From Pseudomonadota bacterium (GTDB lineage Bacteria; Pseudomonadota; Gammaproteobacteria; Steroidobacterales; Steroidobacteraceae): a stretch of DNA of 64,000 nt. The position numbers were made by a program, and so were the translations under genes. Below are positions 51,571 to 58,125 of the stretch, in pieces. The stretch is from assembly GCA_963204835.1 (NCBI GenBank), contig CAUJHJ010000017.1, positions 54,287 to 118,286 on the forward strand, written 5' to 3'. Under the pieces are notes generated by a model. It did not search any database. It worked only from the letters and a program-made list of their open reading frames with translations, and was not told the origin of the DNA. The stretch's first letter is position 1. Each line of letters opens with the position of its first letter.

Positions 51571-52734
51571 ATGATCTCGCGCCGCGTCGTGACCGCAGGC
51601 CTGCTCGCCGGCAGTACCGCAACGTTTGCCCGGGCCCGCGACGAAGGCCTCGTGGCCCTGCCCGGGAAGCAGCCGCTCATCAAGCGTGCCTTTCGCCCGC
51701 CGAACTACGAGACGCCGCTCGCCGGCCTGCGCACGCCGTACACAAGCAATGACGTCTTCTTCGTGCGCTACCACCTCGCCAATATTCCCGAGGTCGACGC
51801 GCGCGACTGGCGGCTGCAGGTCGGCGGCGCGAGCATCGCGCGGCCGCTGTCGCTCTCGCTCGCGGACCTGAAGCGCGACTACGAACAGGTCACCGTCAAC
51901 GCCATCAACCAGTGCTCGGGCAACCGCCGTGGCCTCTTCACGCCGCGCGTGCCGGGCGTGCAGTGGGGCTACGGCGCGATGGGCAACGCCCGCTGGGGCG
52001 GCGTGCGCCTGCGGGACATCTTGCGCAAGGCGGGCCTCGCCGCCGATGCCGTCGAAGTGTCGTTCGACGGGGCGGACACGGCGCTCATGCCGAAGACGCC
52101 GGATTTCGCCAAGAGCCTGCCGGTCGGGCGGGCAATCGACGAAAACGTGCTGGTGGCGCTTGAAATGAACGGCGAGCCGCTGCCGCACTGGAACGGGGCG
52201 CCCGCCCGCCTCGTCGTGCCCGGCTGGACCGCGACCTACTGGGTCAAGCACCTGACGGAGATCCGTGTGGAACCGCGGCCGTTCGAGGGATTCTGGATGG
52301 CCTCTTCCTACCGGCTGCCCACCGGCCTCTTCCCCGGCGCGCCGTTTGCGAGCCAGACGACGAAGGAAACGACACCGATCACGGAGATTCTCGTCAATTC
52401 GTTCGTGACGAGCCATGTCGATGGCGAACGCCTGCGGCGAGGCCGGCCGGTCGAGTTGCGGGGGTGGTCCTGGGACGGCGGCTCGGGCATCGCGCGCGTC
52501 GAAGTGTCCCTCGACGGCGGACGCGCGTGGCGCGATGCGGCACTCGGCGAGGACATGGGCCGGTTCTCATGGCGGCAGTTTCGCGTGCCGCTCGACACCT
52601 CGCGGGCCGGGCCGATTGACGTGGCCGTGCGCGCGCAAGCCCGTAGTGGCGCCGTGCAACCCGAAAAGCTGGTCGTGAACGCACCGGGCTATCATCACAA
52701 CATCATCCAGAAGCTGACGCTGGAGGTCGCATGA
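51571..52734 (+). CDS. SorA-like sulfite dehydrogenase molybdopterin subunit, Tat-exported
   Basis: 387-residue periplasmic oxidoreductase of the sulfite oxidase family. The N-terminus ISRRVVTAGLLAG is a twin-arginine signal with cleavage after about residue 22. The molybdenum-binding cysteine is in INQCSGNRRG (C115), with WGGVRLRDILRKAGL and VVPGWTATYWVKHLTEI typical of the family; the C-terminal Mo-co dimerisation domain has LRGWSWDGGSGIARVEVS. A start at 51559 is also possible. The following cytochrome c gene makes a SorAB-type pair likely. Confidence 0.88.
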   Translation: MISRRVVTAGLLAGSTATFARARDEGLVALPGKQPLIKRAFRPPNYETPLAGLRTPYTSNDVFFVRYHLANIPEVDARDWRLQVGGASIARPLSLSLADLKRDYEQVTVNAINQCSGNRRGLFTPRVPGVQWGYGAMGNARWGGVRLRDILRKAGLAADAVEVSFDGADTALMPKTPDFAKSLPVGRAIDENVLVALEMNGEPLPHWNGAPARLVVPGWTATYWVKHLTEIRVEPRPFEGFWMASSYRLPTGLFPGAPFASQTTKETTPITEILVNSFVTSHVDGERLRRGRPVELRGWSWDGGSGIARVEVSLDGGRAWRDAALGEDMGRFSWRQFRVPLDTSRAGPIDVAVRAQARSGAVQPEKLVVNAPGYHHNIIQKLTLEVA

Positions 52735-53027
52735 AGCGCGTCCGTGTTGCCTTGTGCGCGGGCTGGCTCGCCGTGGTCGCCGGCACGGGGCGGGCCGGCG
52801 AGGAGACGGTCGTGCTGCGCGACGCACCCGGCCGCGACCTCACGCTCGCGCGCTGCGTGATCTGCCATAGCGTCGATTACATCGAGGCGAATGCGCCCGT
52901 CATGGATCGCGCGCTCTGGCAGAAGACGATCCGCAAGATGGTCGACCGCTATGGCGCGCCGGTCACCGACGAGGACGCCGCCACCATCCTCGACTACCTG
53001 ACCGCGCAGTACTCGGCCGCGCGCTGA
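52731..53027 (+). CDS. SorB-like monohaem cytochrome c subunit
   Basis: 98-residue exported cytochrome c. A signal peptide (VALCAGWLAVVAGTGRAG) precedes one haem site, ARCVICHSVDY (C42, C45, H46). The C-terminal half, QKTIRKMVDRYGAPVTDEDA and ILDYLTAQY, matches small sulfite-dehydrogenase cytochromes. It overlaps the molybdenum subunit at ATGA. It would pass electrons from sulfite (or a related substrate) to the respiratory chain. Confidence 0.88.
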   Translation: MKRVRVALCAGWLAVVAGTGRAGEETVVLRDAPGRDLTLARCVICHSVDYIEANAPVMDRALWQKTIRKMVDRYGAPVTDEDAATILDYLTAQYSAAR

Positions 53028-53040
53028 CGGCCGCGCAGCC

Positions 53041-53652
53041 TCAATCCTGCCCGAATACTGCGCCGCCGCCTGCGAGCCAGGCGCGCTCCTGCGTCGTCGA
53101 TTCGCGCCCGAGGAGCCGATTGCGATGCGGGAAGCGGCCGAAGCGCTCGATGATTTCGCTGTGTTGCCGCGCATAGCCGAGGTAGCCATCGAACAGCGCG
53201 TGCCAGTCCTCGGGCGCCGCGGCGCGCAGCGCCGCGAAGAGGCGCATCGATTCGCGCTGGTCGGCGAGCGCTTCGCTGTGCTCGAAAGGCAGGATCATGA
53301 ACGCGCGCTGCGCGAGGTCGAGTTGTTCGAGGAACCCCGCCTCCACGGCCTCGCGCGCGGTTGCGAGCGCAATCGCGTCACCCGCGAATGCGCGCGCGGT
53401 GCCGCGCCAGGCATTGCGCGGGAACTGGTCGAGCAGCAGCACGAGGGCGAGCGCCGGGCACGGCTCATCCGCCCACCCCGCCAGCTCATCGCGCAACGCC
53501 GCTTCGACGAGCGGCAAAAACCGGCCCCTGATCGAGTCGTCGACTTCGCGGGAGCCGCCGAACCAGAAGGCGTGGCGCGCCTGCGCGGCGGCGAGGTCCT
53601 GGCAGGCGCCGGCGAACCAGAACTCGAGGACGTCGTCGACTCCTTCCCTCAT
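53041..53652 (-). CDS. DUF924 family protein
   Basis: 203-residue soluble helical protein. It begins MREGVDDVLEFWFAGACQDL and has ARHAFWFGGSREVDDSIRGRF, ALVLLLDQFPRNAWRGTARAF, and FMILPFEHSEALADQRESM, the conserved order of DUF924, which has a TPR-like fold. ATG 53652 fits the family start. Function unknown. It is convergent with the cytochrome gene. Confidence 0.88.
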   Translation of the reverse strand: MREGVDDVLEFWFAGACQDLAAAQARHAFWFGGSREVDDSIRGRFLPLVEAALRDELAGWADEPCPALALVLLLDQFPRNAWRGTARAFAGDAIALATAREAVEAGFLEQLDLAQRAFMILPFEHSEALADQRESMRLFAALRAAAPEDWHALFDGYLGYARQHSEIIERFGRFPHRNRLLGRESTTQERAWLAGGGAVFGQD

Positions 53653-53737
53653 GCGGGCAGCAATAGCAAGGCACGGCGCCCGCGGCAAGCGCACCGCACG
53701 TTGCCCACCCGCCGCGGCCCGTCCTAGACTCGGGCGC

Positions 53738-54817
53738 ATGCGCACTCTCCTGCCGTGGCTGATGCTCGCCGTGGCGGCGCCCGCCGCCGCCGCGTCACCC
53801 GGACCGCTTCCCGTCGAAGCCGCCGCGCGCTTCGCGCAGCTCGCGCTCGACTGCGTGCAGCGCGAGTACCCGAACAAGATCTCGCATGTCCTCGCGAGCG
53901 ACCGCGATGCACGAACGCCGCGCGAGCTCACGCCGGTGTTCTACGGCTGCTTCGACTGGCACTCGGACGTGCACGGCCACTGGCTGCTCGCGCGACTCGC
54001 GCGCCTGCACCCGGACGCGCCCTACGCACCGCTCGCACGCGCCGCGCTCGCGCGCAGCCTCACGCCGGCCGGCATCGCCGCGGAAGTCGCCTATCTCGGG
54101 ACGCCGGGGCGCGCGTCGTTCGAGCGCCCGTACGGCCTCGCGTGGCTCCTTGCCCTCGCCGCCGAACTGCGCGCCTGGGGTGACGCCGACGCCCGCGCCT
54201 GGTCCGCGGCGCTCGCGCCGCTCGAGCAGGCAGCTGCCGCGCGCCTGTCGGACTGGCTGCCGAAGCTCGCCTATCCGATCCGCACCGGGGAGCACAACCA
54301 GACGGCATTTTCGTTCGGCCTCGTGTGGGACTGGGCGGCCGCCACCGGCGACAGTGCGATGCTGGCGCTGCTGCGCGGGAAGGCCGCGACCTTCTACCAG
54401 CGCGATCGCGATTGCCCGATCGCCTACGAGCCATCGGGCGAAGACTTCCTCTCGCCCTGCCTCGCGGAAGCCGATTTCATGCGGCGCGTCCTCGCACCGG
54501 CGCAGTTTGCGCAGTGGCTCGGCGCCTTCCTGCCCGGCATCCCGCGCACGGACAAGCCGTGGCTCGCGCCGGGCATCGTCACCGACCGCTCGGATCCGAA
54601 GCTCGCGCATATCGACGGGCTCAATCTCAGCCGCGCGTGGATGCTGCGCGGCATTGCACGCGGCCTGCCGGCGCGCGATGCGCGGCGCGCAGCGCTCGAG
54701 TCCGCTGCCGCCGCACACGCCGCGGCCGCCCTGCCCGCCGTCACCGGCGAGCACTACGAGGGCGGCCACTGGCTCGGCACGTTTGCGGTCTATTTGCTGA
54801 CAGGCCAACGCCCATGA
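53738..54817 (+). CDS. DUF2891 family protein, exported
   Basis: 359-residue protein with a signal peptide (LLPWLMLAVAAPAAAASP). The mature part has LTPVFYGCFDWHSDVHGHWLLARL, FERPYGLAWLLALAAEL, GEHNQTAFSFGLVWDWA and GEDFLSPCLAEADFMRRVL, which match DUF2891. The alpha/alpha-barrel-like pattern recalls glycan-active enzymes but the activity is unknown. It overlaps the next gene at ATGA. Confidence 0.87.
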   Translation: MRTLLPWLMLAVAAPAAAASPGPLPVEAAARFAQLALDCVQREYPNKISHVLASDRDARTPRELTPVFYGCFDWHSDVHGHWLLARLARLHPDAPYAPLARAALARSLTPAGIAAEVAYLGTPGRASFERPYGLAWLLALAAELRAWGDADARAWSAALAPLEQAAAARLSDWLPKLAYPIRTGEHNQTAFSFGLVWDWAAATGDSAMLALLRGKAATFYQRDRDCPIAYEPSGEDFLSPCLAEADFMRRVLAPAQFAQWLGAFLPGIPRTDKPWLAPGIVTDRSDPKLAHIDGLNLSRAWMLRGIARGLPARDARRAALESAAAAHAAAALPAVTGEHYEGGHWLGTFAVYLLTGQRP

Positions 54818-55086
54818 GCAGGATCGAATTCGAGGAAGGCGCCGTGAGCATCGACGCGGCCGTGATCGCCGAGGGTTTCGGCATCGACGCGGCGCTCGTC
54901 CAGGGCCTGATGAGGGACGGACGGATCACGAGCACCTGCGAGCGCGGCGTCGATGAAGATGCGGGCCGGCACCGGCTGACTTTCCATTTCAGCGGCCGCA
55001 GCCTGTGCATCGTCGCCGACGGGTCCGGCCGGATCGTCGAGAGCACAATGTCCCGGCGCCCCCGGCGGGCGCGTCGCCTGCCCTGA
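54814..55086 (+). CDS. small DUF6522-like protein
   Basis: 90-residue protein beginning MSRIEFEEGAVSIDAAVIAE and containing MRDGRITSTCERGVDEDAGR and HRLTFHFSGRSLCIVAD, a pattern I associate with the DUF6522 family. It is cytoplasmic and of unknown function. Coupled to the DUF2891 gene by overlap. A strong hairpin follows its stop. Confidence 0.75.
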   Translation: MSRIEFEEGAVSIDAAVIAEGFGIDAALVQGLMRDGRITSTCERGVDEDAGRHRLTFHFSGRSLCIVADGSGRIVESTMSRRPRRARRLP

Positions 55087-55093
55087 CGCGAGC

Positions 55094-55127
55094 GGCCGGT
55101 GCGCCGCGCTCGTGCGGCGCACCGGCC
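55094..55127. terminator. strong hairpin between convergent genes
   Basis: Fourteen-base perfect arms GGCCGGTGCGCCGC (55094-55107) and GCGGCGCACCGGCC (55114-55127) with a six-base loop, eight bases after the DUF6522-like stop and seven before the haloperoxidase stop. Only TT follows on the plus strand. It probably separates or terminates the two convergent transcripts. Confidence 0.6.
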
Positions 55128-55133
55128 TTCCAG

Positions 55134-56438
55134 TCAGTGATGCCAGCGGTGATCGCAGCGGGTTCGCTGGAAGTTGCGCTTGCCGATCCAGTGCGCCACG
55201 CGGCGCCCGAGGTCGGCGCCATCCCACACCGAACTGCGATAGTGCATGCCGCCGTAGACGCGCGCGTCCACGACTTCGCGCACGAACTCGTTCGTGGAGC
55301 GGAACTCGCGCACCGGCGACAGCAGTCCCGGCACCGTGCTGTCGATGATGAATGACAGTTTCCGCGTGCCGTAGAATTGGCGCAGCGTTTCAGCCGCCGC
55401 TCCCGCGGCGCAACCGTGCGCGGCCGGGTATTCCGGATGATTCGGCGTCGGCAGGAAGGGCGCCCAGCCCGAATCGGACGCCGTCGCGTCGTTGCCGTCT
55501 TCCGCCGCGCGCGGGATCGCGGTGCGCGGCCGCCAGAAGCGATAGTGGTATTTCGACTCGAAGCAGGCAAGCGTCGCATCCGACTGCGCGACCCACAGGG
55601 CCGCGAGCAGCCGCGCATTCGCGGCGATGCCTTGCGGGTCGGTCGCGAAGCGGCGCAGGTTGCGCGCCCAGAAGTACGGCGGGGGCTCGGTGTGGAAGCG
55701 CGCCAGGTCGGACTGCTCCGCCGTGCGCAGCACGCTCGCCGTCGAGCCCATTTCCTTTACCTCGTTGAAGACGTCCGCGTATTCCTCGCTGGCGAGCGCG
55801 GGTGGCCCGGGAGCCCGAAAGCGCGCGGCCGACGGGATGGCGTAGGGCTCGAGGTAGGGCACGAACGGATTGACGAGCGGCACGCCGGGTATCGGTTCGA
55901 AGTCGCCCACGGCGCCCGTCGGCGTGTATGTGGCCGGCCCCATGCGCCCGTCGTTCGCGCGCAGCGCCAGCACCCGGGAGGCGACGTCCGCCCCCACGGC
56001 GAGGCCCCTGGCTTTCGACGCGTCGGCCCCCGCCGCAGCGACGAAGGCGTCGTACGCGGGCTGGTAGAGGGCGGCGCGGCCCGGGAAGAGACCCTTCAGC
56101 ACCTGGTAGGCCGCACCGACCGCGGCCGCTTCCTGCGAAGCGCCGCGCGTCGGCACCCGCGGAGTCGCGGCAAAGGGGCGGTAGTGCCCGTCGATCGCCG
56201 TCACGGCGTCGTACATGGCGACGTGCAGCGTCGCGAGGTCGGTCGTATAGATGGGTCGCTGCTCGGCCTCCGTCACCGGTGCCGGCAGGACCGTGCCCAT
56301 GGGTGGCGCGATCGTGTTGATCGCGATCTCGTCCCAGGCGCCGATGACATCGGCCCGCGCGAGCATCGGCACGATGCCGAGTAGCAGCACGCCCGCTGCC
56401 GCAATCCCCCTGGAAATCCCTCGCCATTGCGCTTTCAT
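55134..56438 (-). CDS. vanadium-dependent haloperoxidase / PAP2-type phosphatase family protein, exported
   Basis: 434-residue protein with a signal peptide (GIAAAGVLLLGIVPMLARA). Three anion-site motifs are visible: KYHYRFWRPRTAI (K-x6-RP), HPEYPAAHGCAAGAA (PSGH replaced by PAAH), and ARVYGGMHYRSS (R-x5-H). This set, with a long N-terminal helical part, is that of bacterial vanadium-haloperoxidase-like proteins, which can also be phosphatases. The lost serine and glycine of PSGH could change activity. ATG 56438 follows a GGGGAG site. Confidence 0.83.
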   Translation of the reverse strand: MKAQWRGISRGIAAAGVLLLGIVPMLARADVIGAWDEIAINTIAPPMGTVLPAPVTEAEQRPIYTTDLATLHVAMYDAVTAIDGHYRPFAATPRVPTRGASQEAAAVGAAYQVLKGLFPGRAALYQPAYDAFVAAAGADASKARGLAVGADVASRVLALRANDGRMGPATYTPTGAVGDFEPIPGVPLVNPFVPYLEPYAIPSAARFRAPGPPALASEEYADVFNEVKEMGSTASVLRTAEQSDLARFHTEPPPYFWARNLRRFATDPQGIAANARLLAALWVAQSDATLACFESKYHYRFWRPRTAIPRAAEDGNDATASDSGWAPFLPTPNHPEYPAAHGCAAGAAAETLRQFYGTRKLSFIIDSTVPGLLSPVREFRSTNEFVREVVDARVYGGMHYRSSVWDGADLGRRVAHWIGKRNFQRTRCDHRWHH

Positions 56439-56571
56439 TCGATTTCTCCCCGGCCACCGTGGCCGACTTTGGCAAGGGAGACTCGCGCGGGAAGCGGGCC
56501 CCGCGCATGACGAGCGGCTGAAGATCGCCTGAAGGTTCGTGAAACCCAAGGCGCGGCGGGTGCGCACCGAT

Positions 56572-57075
56572 TCAGGCCCGACCGGCTCCGGGGTCCACGG
56601 TGAGCTGCATGATCTCGAAGCCTTTTCCGGCCAGCCGCACCTCGTCGCCCACGCGCGCGCCGATCAGCGCCTCGGCCACGGGCGACACCCAGCTGACGAG
56701 GCCGCGCGCAGGATCCGCCTCGTCTTCGCCGACAATGCAGAGGGTACGCGTGGCCCCCGTCTCGTCGCGCAGCGTCACCGATACGCCGAAGCGGGCGACC
56801 TGCGGCGCGGGCGCAGTCGTCACGAGCCGCGCGCTCGCCTTGCGCTGCACCCAGTAACGCAGGTCCCGCTCGATCGCCGCGAGCGCGGCGACGTCGGGGT
56901 TGCCCGCTCCGCTGCGCGCGGCCTGCCGCGCGGCGCTGCGCGCCGCCTCGAGCTCGCGGACCTGTGCGTCGATCTGCGCCAGGCCACTCGCGGTCACGAG
57001 ATTCGGGTGCGGGCTGATCGCCCGCTCGGGCAGCACGACTTCGCCATCGCCCTCCTTCACGAAGGCGCGGCTCAT
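56572..57075 (-). CDS. greB: GreA/GreB-family transcription elongation factor
   Basis: 167-residue protein that starts MSRAFVKEGDGEVVLPERAI, then SPHPNLVTASGLAQIDAQV, as in many GreB proteins. The N-terminal coiled coil (about 25-80) lacks the typical spacing of strong acidic tip residues, and the C-terminal FKBP-like domain has WVSPVAEALIGARVGDEVRL. It rescues or modulates backtracked RNA polymerase in other species. It may be a Gre-like paralogue rather than a true cleavage factor. Coupled to the upstream membrane protein gene by ATGA. Confidence 0.8.
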   Translation of the reverse strand: MSRAFVKEGDGEVVLPERAISPHPNLVTASGLAQIDAQVRELEAARSAARQAARSGAGNPDVAALAAIERDLRYWVQRKASARLVTTAPAPQVARFGVSVTLRDETGATRTLCIVGEDEADPARGLVSWVSPVAEALIGARVGDEVRLAGKGFEIMQLTVDPGAGRA

Positions 57076-58109
57076 GGCGCGCGCACCCCGGCCTCGAGGC
57101 GCTCCGCGAAGCGCACGCGGCCCGTGGCGCGGGCATGGCTGGCCAGGGTGCGCAGGTCGTCGGGTCGGGCGACGGTCACACCGGGCAAGGCATCGTGGGC
57201 GGACTCGAACAACTCGAGGGCGAGCGAGAGCCTGCGCGCGGCGAGGAGCCGCGCGATCACGAGCTGTGCGACAAGCGCGTGGGCGCGCGCATCGTTCCAG
57301 TCCGCCGCGCGGGCGAGGAAGGCGCGTGTGTCGGCCTCGATCTCGGACGCCGGCGATTCGTCGAGCCAGCGGCGCAGCGGCCCGATGACTTGCTCCGCCT
57401 CATGGATGCGGGCCGGGACGTAAGCGTCGTCGAGCAGCGCCGCGCGACGCCGGTCCCGCTCGCGCCATTCGCGCTCGGCGGTGCGCTCGGGACTGACCTG
57501 CGGCTCGAAGCCGAGGGCCTCACGCCGCTCGTAGATCGCGCCGCCGATCAGGCTGAACAGCGACAGCAGCAGCCACTGCGCCACGGCGGTCTTCACGATT
57601 TCCCACAGCGGCAGCGCATCGATGCCCCACCACACGAGGGCGAATGCGAGCGTTGCCGCGAGCAGGACGAGGTAGGCGCCGCCGAGGCCGCGGATGACGC
57701 GCGCGAGCGTCAGCGGGTTGAGCGCCTCGAGGGCGCTGCCCGTCACCCCGAGCACCGCGGCCGTCGCGGGCAGCAACAGCAGGACCAGGCCGCCGATCAC
57801 TTGGCCCGCCGCACCGCCGACCCACCACGCGAGCCCGAACCCCGCTGCACAGATCGCAAGCTGCATGAGCGGGCGCTGCTCCACCGGGTTGACCATTTCA
57901 ACGGACAACACCGGTGGCTCATCGATGCCCTCGGACGACAGGTCGAGCAGCACGTAGGCGTACTTGAAAAGCCAGGAGAGCACGATGAGCTGGAGCGGCA
58001 GGCCGAGGAGGCCCGCCTGCGAGGCGAGCGCCAGCAGCAGGCTCAGGGTCGCGATGAGCAGCAGGCCCGTCGGGCGCGCCGGTCGCAGGGCGTGGCGCAG
58101 GAGCTTCAT
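57072..58109 (-). CDS. multi-helix membrane protein, hypothetical
   Basis: 345-residue protein. About five or six hydrophobic helices fill residues 15-200 (LLLIATLSLLLALASQAGLL; AICAAGFGLAWWVGGAAGQ; VIGGLVLLLLPATAAVLG; LVLLAATLAFALVWWGI). A soluble helical C-terminal domain follows (about 210-345), with Arg/Glu-rich segments and TPR-like character. The membrane part is like DUF4013-type proteins but identification is uncertain. It is upstream of and coupled to the GreB-like gene. Confidence 0.7.
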   Translation of the reverse strand: MKLLRHALRPARPTGLLLIATLSLLLALASQAGLLGLPLQLIVLSWLFKYAYVLLDLSSEGIDEPPVLSVEMVNPVEQRPLMQLAICAAGFGLAWWVGGAAGQVIGGLVLLLLPATAAVLGVTGSALEALNPLTLARVIRGLGGAYLVLLAATLAFALVWWGIDALPLWEIVKTAVAQWLLLSLFSLIGGAIYERREALGFEPQVSPERTAEREWRERDRRRAALLDDAYVPARIHEAEQVIGPLRRWLDESPASEIEADTRAFLARAADWNDARAHALVAQLVIARLLAARRLSLALELFESAHDALPGVTVARPDDLRTLASHARATGRVRFAERLEAGVRAP

Positions 58110-58125
58110 GCGCCGATTGTCGCAG

